In this document: positions 28,298 to 36,729 of the stretch, in pieces
Numbering within the stretch: the first letter of the stretch is position 1
How the letters are laid out: every line of letters starts with the position of its first letter
Assembly: GCA_035651655.1 (NCBI GenBank)
Contig: DASRFG010000017.1
Coordinates: forward strand, 1-64,000
Reading direction: 5' to 3'
DNA length: 64,000 bases
From: Terriglobales bacterium
GTDB taxonomy: Bacteria > Acidobacteriota > Terriglobia > Terriglobales > Acidobacteriaceae
Notes under the pieces: generated by a model
Databases searched by the model: none
What the model was told of the DNA's origin: nothing
Seen by the model: the letters and a program-made list of their open reading frames with translations, nothing else
Made by a program: the position numbers and the translations under genes

Positions 28298-29839
28298 ATG
28301 ATTGCGCCAGAAGCTCCTTTTTTTGAGGCTCTGAAACGCCGCTGGCTGCCCGCAGAGATGACGGTCGCGCCCACCCTTCCAGAGATTAAAGAGACGATTC
28401 CCTTAGAGCCGTACTATGCGCTGCTCATCAACCCCTTCTATCGCAAGGACCCAGCTGCTAGCTTTGGGAAACACGCTCTTACACCAAGTCTGGCCTTGAC
28501 CAGCTTCGCCGCCACCACGCCGGATCACTGGAGAATCCGGCACTGGGACGAAAATCTGTTGGACGGTCCTCCGCCATGCAGGCCGATTCCGCAGGTTGTC
28601 GGCATCACCGTTCATCTCACCTTTGCAGCTCGAGCTTACCAGGTGGCAGCTTGGTATCGGCAGCGGGGAGCAAAAGTCATTCTAGGGGGCTTACACGTTC
28701 TCTCCTGTCCGGAAGAATGCGCGCCTCATGCTGATGCCCTGGCGCTTGGCGACGGCGTGCAACTCTGGCCGCGCATTCTCGAGGATGCGGAACGTGGACA
28801 GCTACGGTCACGCTACTTTGCAGGATATGACAACGACTATTCTGAAGATCCACTACCACGCCGCTCCATTCTGCCGCGGCACAGCTTCTTAACGACCACC
28901 AGCCTCATCGCTACTCGCGGGTGCCACAATCGCTGCGGGTTTTGTTATCTGGCGACGGACGGTCTGCGCATGCCTTATCGCGTACGTGACCCAAAGCTCG
29001 TGGTGGACGAGTTCGTGTCTGACAACCAGCCATATGCTGTATTCATTGACAACAATCTCGGTTCCCGCAGGGACTACTTGCGATCTCTCTGCCACGCCCT
29101 ACGTCCGCTGAAGAAAATATGGAGCGCAGCAGTCTCAATCGACGTTACTGATGATCCCGATCTCATTCGCGACATGGCCTTGGGTGGCTGTACCGGGGTC
29201 TTCATTGGCTTCGAATCACTCTCCGACGACAATCTAGCCGAAGCTCGAAAGAAAACTCCGAAGACGTCAGATTACGCGCGCCGTGTCCGCCTTCTTCACG
29301 ATTACGGGATACAGGTAAACGGATCTTTTGTCTTGGGATTTGATCACGATCGTAAAGATGTTTTTGCGCAGACCGCGCAATGGATTGAGGAGAACCGTCT
29401 GGAGTGTGCCACGTTCCATATTCTTACACCTTATCCGGCGACGCCATTGTTCCGCCAGATGGAAGCAGAGGGACGTTTGCTGCACCGCGACTGGAGTCTG
29501 TATGACACGGCCCATGCGGTCTTCCAGCCCCGCCACATGTCCGCAGAAGAATTGGAGCACGGGTACGCTTGGGTTTATCAGCGCCTCTTCTCTCACCAAT
29601 CCATCTGGCGTCGGCGTCCAGAAGATCTGCACGCCGTGCCTCTCTATTTAGCTATGTCTTATCTGTACAAGCGATCGAACCGCTTTTGGCATCTGCTGAT
29701 CAAACATGACCTCGTGCATGCTGTATGGTCGCCGCTGGTCGAGCTGACACGTCGGCGACACGTGCGCTATCGAGAACGCCTTCTGCGAACCAATAAAACG
29801 CCGTTGATGACGGGTTCGGTTGTATCGGCAGGGGTGTAG
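28298..29839 (+). CDS. B12-binding domain radical SAM protein
   Basis: About 513 residues (an in-frame GTG at 28292 is an alternative start). Residues ~40-190 form a cobalamin-binding-like Rossmann domain (VGITVHLTFAARAYQVAAWY, VILGGLHVLSCPEE, DALALGDG). The radical SAM domain has the Fe4S4 motif TRGCHNRCGFCYLATDG and the strands VFIDNNLGSRRDYL and GVFIGFESLSDDNL. The relatives include methyltransferases and ring-forming enzymes acting on lipids or tetrapyrroles; the substrate cannot be predicted. No cofactor-independent partner is adjacent; the neighbour downstream is convergent. Confidence 0.88.
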   Translation: MIAPEAPFFEALKRRWLPAEMTVAPTLPEIKETIPLEPYYALLINPFYRKDPAASFGKHALTPSLALTSFAATTPDHWRIRHWDENLLDGPPPCRPIPQVVGITVHLTFAARAYQVAAWYRQRGAKVILGGLHVLSCPEECAPHADALALGDGVQLWPRILEDAERGQLRSRYFAGYDNDYSEDPLPRRSILPRHSFLTTTSLIATRGCHNRCGFCYLATDGLRMPYRVRDPKLVVDEFVSDNQPYAVFIDNNLGSRRDYLRSLCHALRPLKKIWSAAVSIDVTDDPDLIRDMALGGCTGVFIGFESLSDDNLAEARKKTPKTSDYARRVRLLHDYGIQVNGSFVLGFDHDRKDVFAQTAQWIEENRLECATFHILTPYPATPLFRQMEAEGRLLHRDWSLYDTAHAVFQPRHMSAEELEHGYAWVYQRLFSHQSIWRRRPEDLHAVPLYLAMSYLYKRSNRFWHLLIKHDLVHAVWSPLVELTRRRHVRYRERLLRTNKTPLMTGSVVSAGV

Positions 29840-29931
29840 TTGGCAGCCGAGGTGTTGGGATGTGAGACGCCCGTGAGTTGCCGCCATTTTCAATCTCGCC
29901 GTGTACAAACTGGCGCCTCGGGAGTCGCTTC

Positions 29932-31320
29932 TTATTGAATCGATGTTTCGGAGAGCGGGAGCCAGACCTTAAAAAGGGTGTCACCGGGTTTGGAAGTAAC
30001 CTCAATATTTCCACGGTGCTGCTTCACAATTCTCTGTACTGTGTCCAGGCCTAGCCCTGTACCTTCCCCGACCCCTTTAGTGGTGTAAAAAGGTTCAAAG
30101 ATGTGGGGCTGCACCTCGCGTGAAATTCCTGGGCCGTTGTCGCCGATCTCAACCACTACGCAGCTATCCTCGCGATAGGTTCGGACTCGAAGCTCGCCTT
30201 TGCCGTGCATGGCGTCAATGGCGTTATCAATAAGGTTAGTCCAGACCTGGTTGAGCTCGCTTCCAAACGAATTTACCAGCAGGGGAACGCGCTGATAGTC
30301 GCGCTGTACAACCACCCCCTGTTTCAGCTTGTGATTCATGATCGTGAGCGTGGTCTCCAGGCTCTTCACGATGTCCACGTTTTGTACCGCCGCCTGGTCC
30401 ATGTAGGTGTATTCCTTGATCGCACGCACCAAATCCGAAATCCGCGACGTGCTGCTCTCGATTTCGTGCAACAAGCTCGCAACTTCCACGGAAGCCGCGA
30501 TCCTCACCAGAGCGGCTCGAGCTGTATCTGCGTCGAGGTTTGCGAACAAAGATTCAAGCACCTCCGGCTTGATATTCTTCCCCGCTAGGGCGGCCGCCAG
30601 TTGCCACAAGTCGTTCTGTCCATGGCTGCGCAACAGAGAGTCGATCTGGTCTTCCAGATCGCTTGCAGTCAGGGCATCGGGTGGAGGTATCTCCTGCTGG
30701 GTGAACGAGGCTTCCAATTTTTCAATCTCGGATTTCTGTGCCGCCGTGAGATCGCGTCTTCCCAGCTCGAGACTCGCATCCCTGATCTTCTTGAGTATGT
30801 CTCGCAATTGGCCGGTCGCGCGCTTGGCTGCCGAGGCAGGATTGTTGAGTTCATGAGCAAGGCCGGCGGAAAGTTTCCCCAGAGACGCCAATCGGTCACG
30901 TTGTTGTTCAATCCGAGTGGTCTCACGGATTCGGTCTGACATCAAGCCCACCAGGCGCGTGGTTAACTCCGGCATTTTGTGCACGAGTTCGGGAAAAAGC
31001 GAAGTTGGGAATTTAAGAAGTCGTCCGGCGGTAACAGCTCGACCGGTTACGGCAAATTGCTTCATCCTGGAAAAGGGCAGGACCCCGGTCACGTCGCCTG
31101 GCTTGCCGGAAAGCACAACGGTTTCACCACCAAATTCGCCTCGCCACTGGAACTGGCCATCGAGAATTACGAACATCGTATCCGCCGGATCACCTTGACG
31201 GACATAGATGTCTCCTGCCTTCACAAGCACCTCTTGCGACTGGCTCAGGAACCAGGCGATCTGGTCGTCCGGTAAATCCGCGAATGCGGGGACGCGAAGT
31301 AGTTCTGATTTGTCGGCCAT
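29932..31320 (-). CDS. sensor histidine kinase with N-terminal cyclic nucleotide-binding domain
   Basis: 462 residues, soluble, no membrane helix. Residues ~10-120 are a CRP-type cNMP-binding domain (VRQGDPADTMFVILDGQFQW). The dimerisation and phosphoacceptor His lies in LASLGKLSAGLAHELNNPAS, and the HATPase domain has LNQVWTNLIDNAIDAMHGKG, EIGDNGPGI and GEGTGLGLDTVQRIVKQHRG. It follows the flavoprotein-response regulator gene with zero spacing: TAA of that gene is immediately followed by this ATG. The two probably form one signalling unit. Confidence 0.92.
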   Translation of the reverse strand: MADKSELLRVPAFADLPDDQIAWFLSQSQEVLVKAGDIYVRQGDPADTMFVILDGQFQWRGEFGGETVVLSGKPGDVTGVLPFSRMKQFAVTGRAVTAGRLLKFPTSLFPELVHKMPELTTRLVGLMSDRIRETTRIEQQRDRLASLGKLSAGLAHELNNPASAAKRATGQLRDILKKIRDASLELGRRDLTAAQKSEIEKLEASFTQQEIPPPDALTASDLEDQIDSLLRSHGQNDLWQLAAALAGKNIKPEVLESLFANLDADTARAALVRIAASVEVASLLHEIESSTSRISDLVRAIKEYTYMDQAAVQNVDIVKSLETTLTIMNHKLKQGVVVQRDYQRVPLLVNSFGSELNQVWTNLIDNAIDAMHGKGELRVRTYREDSCVVVEIGDNGPGISREVQPHIFEPFYTTKGVGEGTGLGLDTVQRIVKQHRGNIEVTSKPGDTLFKVWLPLSETSIQ

Positions 31321-32988
31321 TTAGACTTTGCTCAGGTACTGATGGATGAACTGGACCGCCACCGATCCTTCACCGACTCCAGAGGCCACACGTTTTATGG
31401 AACCGTGTCGCACATCACCAACCGCAAAAATGCCGGGAACATTGGTTTCAAGCAAGAATGGATCCCGGTCGAGTGCCCATCCCCTCGGGCGCTGCCCGTC
31501 ACGGATAAGATCAGGACCGGTCAATATAAAGCCGCGATCGTCGCGCTCAACTTCATTGGCCAGCCAATCCGTCCGTGGCGACGCGCCAATAAAGATAAAC
31601 ATCGCGCTGGCGGGGACACGCTCAACTTTGTTGGTATCGGTACAAAGGACTGAAATCTCTTCCAGGTGGGTGTCGCCATGCCCCTCGGCGACGCTGGCAT
31701 GAGTCCAGATCTGGATATTGGAGGTCTCTTGAATCTGGTCTATCAAGTATTGCGACATAGTGCTGGAAAGCGACTCACCGCGCACGAGGATAACGACGCG
31801 TGCCGCGTATCGGGCAAAGTTCATTGCCGCCTGCCCGGCCGAGTTTGCACCGCCCACCACATACACGATCTCGCCTTTGCAAGAGAGTGCCTCAGTAGCA
31901 CCTCCACCGTAGTAGATTCCGGCGCCCTGCAACCTGTCTATTCCCGGCGCGGCGAGGCGGCGCCACTGCACTCCAGACGCGATCATCAGAGCGTGGCATG
32001 AGATCTCGTTTCCGTCCGCCATCTTGATGATCCGGTATGGCCCTTCCGTCCGGACAGCCACCGCCTCCTGCGTTAGAATTTCCACTCCGAAACGCTGGGC
32101 CTGTACGACAGCACGCCGCGCCAGATCGGCGCCACTGAGCCCGGCGGGAAATCCTAGATAGTTCTCAATACGAGAGCTCATCCCGGCTTGGCCGCCAGGA
32201 GCTTCCCGCTCAATGATGACTGTGTGGAGACCCTCAGAGGCGCCATAAACGGCAGCCGCCAAGCCAGCCGGTCCGCCGCCAACGATCGCCAAGTCATAGA
32301 AGTCGGTCTGTGCGCGTGTCCGCAATCCGACCTTTTGTGCGATATCTGCCGGTACACTCTCCAGAAGCTTCGTCCCATCGGGGAAGAGCACCACAGGAAG
32401 GTTAGCCACCTCCGGGCCAAGAGCCTCGAGCAGGCGCTTGGTCTCCGGATCATTGGCAGAATGCTCTACGTCTATCCACTGATATGGAACGTGGTTCCGC
32501 GCCAGGAAATCCCGGAGTTCATAGGACCGTGGCGACCAGCGAGTGCCCAGCACACGGATGCCCTGAAACGTTGGGTGATAGGAAGCTCGCCAATCATCAA
32601 GCAGATCGTCCAATTGCGGATACAAGTGCTCCGCGGGAGGGTCCCACGGTTTCAAAAAGAAATAGTTGATGCTGGCATGATTAATGGCGCTGATCGCGGC
32701 GTTTGTATCGGCGTATGCAGTAAGCAGCGCGCGTTTTGCTCCCGGGAAGATTTCCATTGCCTTTTGTAGAAATTCCACCCCGTCCATACGCGGCATGCGC
32801 TGGTCGGCAAGCAGCAAGGCGACACTGTCGTTGCGAACTTTCAGTTGCTTCAGCAGATCGAGAGCGCCCTCAGGAGAATCACTTCCGATCACGCGATATT
32901 CAGCGCCGTAGTAGGAGCGAAGATCGCGTTCGATCGCGCGCAAAACATCCGAGTCGTCATCGACACTCACGAGAATTGGTTTTGCCAT
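31321..32988 (-). CDS. fused response regulator / thioredoxin reductase-like flavoprotein
   Basis: 555 residues in three parts. Residues 1-125 are a receiver (VSVDDDSDVLRAIE, phospho-Asp in LLLADQRMPRMDG, LLTAYADT, FLKPWDPP). Residues ~140-230 are glutaredoxin/thioredoxin-like, but WSPRSYELRDF occupies the place of the CxxC. Residues ~240-555 are a TrxR-like FAD/NAD(P) reductase (VGGGPAGLAAAVYGASEG, EAPGGQAGMSSRIENYLGFP, VYVVGGANSAGQAAMNFARY, FAVGDVRHGS). The usual TrxR CxxC is replaced by GIYYGGGATEA. It therefore keeps flavin and pyridine nucleotide sites without redox cysteines, which suggests a sensor or a reductase of another partner. It is the first gene of a two-gene operon with the histidine kinase. 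Confidence 0.9.
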   Translation of the reverse strand: MAKPILVSVDDDSDVLRAIERDLRSYYGAEYRVIGSDSPEGALDLLKQLKVRNDSVALLLADQRMPRMDGVEFLQKAMEIFPGAKRALLTAYADTNAAISAINHASINYFFLKPWDPPAEHLYPQLDDLLDDWRASYHPTFQGIRVLGTRWSPRSYELRDFLARNHVPYQWIDVEHSANDPETKRLLEALGPEVANLPVVLFPDGTKLLESVPADIAQKVGLRTRAQTDFYDLAIVGGGPAGLAAAVYGASEGLHTVIIEREAPGGQAGMSSRIENYLGFPAGLSGADLARRAVVQAQRFGVEILTQEAVAVRTEGPYRIIKMADGNEISCHALMIASGVQWRRLAAPGIDRLQGAGIYYGGGATEALSCKGEIVYVVGGANSAGQAAMNFARYAARVVILVRGESLSSTMSQYLIDQIQETSNIQIWTHASVAEGHGDTHLEEISVLCTDTNKVERVPASAMFIFIGASPRTDWLANEVERDDRGFILTGPDLIRDGQRPRGWALDRDPFLLETNVPGIFAVGDVRHGSIKRVASGVGEGSVAVQFIHQYLSKV

Positions 32989-33313
32989 GCTCGATCTCAG
33001 TTCTGGGCAAAGGCGTGATTACAAAGTGCACGACTGCATCAGACGATTCAATTAGATACAAAATACCCCATTCGGTCGCCTAATTAGCGGAGCACCAGGT
33101 GGAAAAGGGCGGAACCTCATAGCAGGGATCCGGGTGAGTCCCGAATCCCCGAGCCCCAGTCGAAATCCCACGATTGTCATCATCTTTATGATTCGCGGAC
33201 AGGTAAGACCGCCGCGCTGGTCCTATACAGATCAGGCTCCCGCTTTCCCGACGAGACAAGATTTCAGCTAACGAATACTAACCTGGTATAGCATCCATTG
33301 GACGAGGTTCACC
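32989..33313. other. divergent intergenic region
   Basis: 325 bp between the minus-strand flavoprotein gene and the plus-strand DoxX gene. I see no gene. The promoters of both operons should lie here, but I cannot assign -35/-10 boxes with confidence. Confidence 0.45.
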
Positions 33314-33820
33314 ATGACAACCAGCGCAACCTCAATGCGAAGTGACGCAACCGCCGTGACCCCGCAGCCCGAGGCAGCAAACGGTCTGGCCATCGTGCGC
33401 GTGACGATCGGGGCGATGTTCGTGTGGGTCTTTTTCGAGAATCTTGGGAAAGGCCTGTATACCGCGGCGGGTTACGCAGGTCTGATCAATTACTACCTAA
33501 AAGCGAGCCACTCCCCAGCTGCCTGGAAAGCGGTGATGGCCCAGGCGGCCAGCCATGCTGCCATTGCGGCTCCTCTGCAGGGTCTCACAGAAATCTCACT
33601 CGGAGTCCTGCTGGTCATCGGTCTGCTCACGCGCCCGGCTGCTTTCGTTGCGTTCCTGTATCTTGCGAGCCTTTGGGTATCGGAGTGGGGCACCTCGTGG
33701 ATATGGGAACTGCTGGTTCCGGTGCTCGCATCGCTCGGGCTGGCCATCGGACGTGCTGGCCGGAGATGGGGCGTTGACGCGTGGCTCGCGCAACGGTGGC
33801 CATCTTCTCCGTGGTGGTGA
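33314..33820 (+). CDS. DoxX/TQO-small-subunit-like membrane protein
   Basis: 168 residues with about four hydrophobic helices (LAIVRVTIGAMFVWVFFENL, EISLGVLLVIGLLTRPAAFV, LLVPVLASLGLAIGRAGRRW). The pattern matches DoxX/DoxD-type proteins, whose bacterial roles are poorly defined and often linked to oxidative stress or quinone chemistry. It is the first gene of a four-gene plus-strand operon; the next start abuts its TGA directly. Confidence 0.78.
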   Translation: MTTSATSMRSDATAVTPQPEAANGLAIVRVTIGAMFVWVFFENLGKGLYTAAGYAGLINYYLKASHSPAAWKAVMAQAASHAAIAAPLQGLTEISLGVLLVIGLLTRPAAFVAFLYLASLWVSEWGTSWIWELLVPVLASLGLAIGRAGRRWGVDAWLAQRWPSSPWW

Positions 33821-34543
33821 TTGGGCCAAGTCCACGTGCGAGTCTCCATCATCATTCCTACCCATAATGAAGCTCAGGCAATTGGCCGTGTGCTTGCCGA
33901 TCTGCCTTCCGATCTCGTCACCGAGGTCGTCGTTGTAGACAGCAACTCGAATGACGGGACTCCCAAGATCGCCGCAAGCATGGGAGCCCGTGTCATTCAG
34001 GAACCGCGCCACGGCTATGGGCGAGCTTGCCTTACCGGTCTGGCCGCGGCCAATTCTCCTGACGTGGTTGTGTTCCTGGATGGCGATTACAGCGATCGCC
34101 CCTCTGAGCTTCCGATTCTCTTAGCGCCAATTATTGAGGGACGCGCTGACATCACGCTCGGTTCGCGTCTGCAGAAAAGGCCTTCTGCGGGAGCGTTGCC
34201 TTGGCATCAGGTGTTTGGTAATCGTCTCGCCGCGAGCCTGATCAGGCTTCTCTATGGACTGGAAATCAGCGATCTCGGCCCGTTTCGCGCTGGCCGCGCC
34301 GATGTACTTCACGCGCTCGCCCTCGAAGAGACCACCTATGGCTGGGCGGTTGAGATGATTCTCAAAGGTACCCTCGCTGGCTTCCGCGTGGTTGAAGTCC
34401 CTGTGAGCTACCATCCGCGTATCGGAAGATCGAAGATCGGCGGCACGCTGAAGGGCACGGTCGGCGCCGGCTGGTTCATTCTCAGCTTGATAGCGCTGTA
34501 TTATTTCCGTCACCGCAGAGCCGCGACACCACGGCCAGCGTAG
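33821..34543 (+). CDS. family 2 glycosyltransferase, dolichyl-phosphate mannose synthase-like
   Basis: 240 residues. The GT-A fold has VSIIIPTHNEAQAIGRVLAD, VVVDSNSNDGTPKIA and VVFLDGDYSDRP (the DxD region), then SDLGPFRAGR, a motif of polyprenol-phosphate sugar transferases, and a C-terminal hydrophobic helix (FILSLIALYYF). It probably moves a sugar from a nucleotide onto a lipid carrier. The start is either TTG at 33821, abutting the upstream stop, or GTG at 33836, just before the conserved first strand. Confidence 0.85.
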   Translation: MGQVHVRVSIIIPTHNEAQAIGRVLADLPSDLVTEVVVVDSNSNDGTPKIAASMGARVIQEPRHGYGRACLTGLAAANSPDVVVFLDGDYSDRPSELPILLAPIIEGRADITLGSRLQKRPSAGALPWHQVFGNRLAASLIRLLYGLEISDLGPFRAGRADVLHALALEETTYGWAVEMILKGTLAGFRVVEVPVSYHPRIGRSKIGGTLKGTVGAGWFILSLIALYYFRHRRAATPRPA

Positions 34544-34560
34544 CTCCGCGTCAGAATTTT

Positions 34561-35289
34561 ATGAAATCTCCCGGCGACACCGCCGCGCGGTCAGGTAGTG
34601 ACCGTGTGCTGGTAATCATGGCGAAAGCGCCCAGGCCCGGCGAGGTTAAAACCCGCCTGGCTTCCAGTCTTTCTCCTGCGGCGGTGACCTCCTTCTATTG
34701 CTGTCTTCTACAGGACACGTTGGCGCTGACGCGGTCATTGGGCGATGTGGAAGTTGCCATCATGTGCCCGGAGTCGGACGTAGACGAGCTGGCGCAGTTG
34801 GCAGGCAAGCAAGCGAGCGTAGTTGCGCAGAAGGGCAAGGGTCTAGCTGCCGGCCTGACTTCCGTGTTCGCGCACTTCGCAGAAGGTCATCAGCGACGCA
34901 CCATCGCCTTCAACAGCGACAGCCCGCATCTGCCGCGTTCCGTTCTCGAAGAGGCCTTCGAAACCCTCGCGGCGCATGACGTAGCCGTCGGGCCAACGTA
35001 CGACGGTGGCTACTATCTGGTCGGAGCCAAAGTTTTTCATCCCACGCTTTTCGCACACGACGGAATGGGCACGAGTAGCGCGCTGGAGAGACTCCTATCG
35101 CGCGCACGAGCTCTCGAGCTCTCCGTAGGTTTCGCAGCTCCTTTTTACGATATTGATGTAGTTGACGACCTCACCCGATTGGCAGAGGAGTTGCGGTTGG
35201 TTCCGGCGAGAGCGCCGCGCACAGCGATGTGGCTTAAAGAGTGGGAGCTTGGGGCGGCAAAATTACGGACCGGCAGCGGAGAAATGTGA
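34561..35289 (+). CDS. DUF2064 (TIGR04282-type) glycosyltransferase-like protein
   Basis: 242 residues, related to GT-A nucleotidyl/glycosyl transferases. Diagnostic pieces are VMAKAPRPGEVKTRLASSLS at the N-terminus, IAFNSDSPHLPRSVLEEAFE with the SDSPHLP motif, and VAVGPTYDGGYYLVG. The family name in databases refers to arsenosugar biosynthesis, but nothing else in this window (no ArsM or ArsS) supports that role. Its position between a GT2 and a membrane glycosyltransferase favours a glycolipid pathway. The stop overlaps the next GTG start (GTGA). Confidence 0.85.
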   Translation: MKSPGDTAARSGSDRVLVIMAKAPRPGEVKTRLASSLSPAAVTSFYCCLLQDTLALTRSLGDVEVAIMCPESDVDELAQLAGKQASVVAQKGKGLAAGLTSVFAHFAEGHQRRTIAFNSDSPHLPRSVLEEAFETLAAHDVAVGPTYDGGYYLVGAKVFHPTLFAHDGMGTSSALERLLSRARALELSVGFAAPFYDIDVVDDLTRLAEELRLVPARAPRTAMWLKEWELGAAKLRTGSGEM

Positions 35290-36590
35290 AGATCACCCCC
35301 GCGTGGAGAGTGTACTTACTCGGCGCCATCTTGCTTGTGGCGCTGAGCATCTGCGCACGCAACTTCGGCGATAGAGGGGGGCCGTACTTCATGGCCTCTT
35401 TGACGCTTGCGGGCATGGTGTACCTCTTGGCGGTCCGCGAGTTTTTCGCTGCACCAAAGTTGTCCCGAGGCGTTGTCGTGGTTGGGCTGGTCCTGGCTGC
35501 GGCGTGGCACATTGAATTTCTTCGGCTGCCCTCGGGCGCCGATGACGATATTCATCGCTATGTCTGGGATGGCCGCTTGCAGAGGCTAGGCTACAATCCC
35601 TATCTTGTCCTTCCCAGCGATCCTGCGGTTAAGGGCCTGCATACGCCGGAAACCCGTAACTTGAACAACCCCGATCTGCCGAGCCCATATCCACCAGGAG
35701 CCCAGCTTTTTTTTCGCGCAGTGACCGCCATTCGCGAATCGACATTCGCGCTGAAAGTAGCATTCGTGGTTTGCGAGTTCGCAGTTGTCTTCGTTTTGCT
35801 CGATGTGCTGCGTTCTAACCAGAAGGCGGCGCACTTGGCTCTGGCGTTCTCCTGGAACCCATTGTTGGCCATTGAGGTGGCGGGAAGCGGCCACATTGAC
35901 ATTCTGGGCGCGCTGCTGTTGGTGATATCTGTCGCCGCGCTCGCGCGCAATTGGCGTGCGGCCGCAGCCCTGACGTTTGGCCTGGCTGTTGCGGTGAAAT
36001 TCCTGCCGATTGTACTGCTGCCCCTTTACTGGAAGCGGATTCGCATTCGCGACGCTGCGCTGGCGGCTGCCGTGGTCGCACTGCTGTATGTCCCGTTTCT
36101 TGATCACGGCCGCATTCCGGTCGGCTCGCTCGGTGCGTATCTGCGGGGCTTTCGCTTTAATGGTCCCGTGTTCGCGATTCTCGATAGAGTGGCGCCTCCG
36201 CCGTTGCTAGCCGGGCTGGCAGTGCTCGTCGGATTAGCGACTGCCAGCTGGCTAAGAAGACGCGCGGTGCCCAAGTCGTCTTCCGACGTATTTGTCTGGC
36301 CCATTTTTTCTTGGCCCATGGCAGCATCTCTTTTGTTCGCACCCGTCGTATTCCCCTGGTATCTTCTCTGGCTGCTGCCATTTCTGGTGTCGGCCTCGAC
36401 GCTGCCGATCATCATCTGGACCGTGAGCATTGCCCCCACTTACATCATGTGGCACTTGCGCGCACTTGGGCGTCCGTGGGGGGCGCTTCCCGGTTGGGTA
36501 ATGCTGCTGGAATACGGATGCGTTGCAATGGCGGGTGCAATTCTCTGGTTGCGCCGACTCAGACGAGCCCCTCGCGATTACCCTCGTTGA
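35286..36590 (+). CDS. multi-pass membrane glycosyltransferase (GT-C/GT87-like)
   Basis: About 434 residues with roughly ten hydrophobic helices. Residues after the first helices contain GADDDIHRYVWDGRLQRLGY, an Asp-rich first periplasmic loop typical of GT-C polyprenol-phosphate-dependent mannosyl or glucosyl transferases, followed by NPYLVLPSDP and NPLLAIEVAGSGHIDILGAL. The lipid-linked sugar made by the upstream GT2 would suit it as donor. The GTG start at 35286 overlaps the previous TGA and is preceded by GGAG; the frame opens at 35241. Confidence 0.82.
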   Translation: MKITPAWRVYLLGAILLVALSICARNFGDRGGPYFMASLTLAGMVYLLAVREFFAAPKLSRGVVVVGLVLAAAWHIEFLRLPSGADDDIHRYVWDGRLQRLGYNPYLVLPSDPAVKGLHTPETRNLNNPDLPSPYPPGAQLFFRAVTAIRESTFALKVAFVVCEFAVVFVLLDVLRSNQKAAHLALAFSWNPLLAIEVAGSGHIDILGALLLVISVAALARNWRAAAALTFGLAVAVKFLPIVLLPLYWKRIRIRDAALAAAVVALLYVPFLDHGRIPVGSLGAYLRGFRFNGPVFAILDRVAPPPLLAGLAVLVGLATASWLRRRAVPKSSSDVFVWPIFSWPMAASLLFAPVVFPWYLLWLLPFLVSASTLPIIIWTVSIAPTYIMWHLRALGRPWGALPGWVMLLEYGCVAMAGAILWLRRLRRAPRDYPR

Positions 36591-36729
36591 CCGGGTTGAG
36601 TGCAATCGCCCGTTAACAACACTTTACGAACTCGGGAGTACAATGTGCCCTCGAAAGACGGGAGGACGTGTACGCCGAATCTCCTCGATGTCAAATCAAA
36701 CATCCACAATTGCACGAAAGGAGGACACC

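Noticed and set aside
34561-35289. Arsenosugar biosynthesis role
   Set aside because: Only a family name points to it; no ArsM, ArsS or other arsenic gene lies nearby.
36523-36729. 69-codon N-terminal extension of the epoxide hydrolase
   Set aside because: It overlaps the upstream membrane protein gene, and the strong AAGGAGG belongs to the ATG at 36730.
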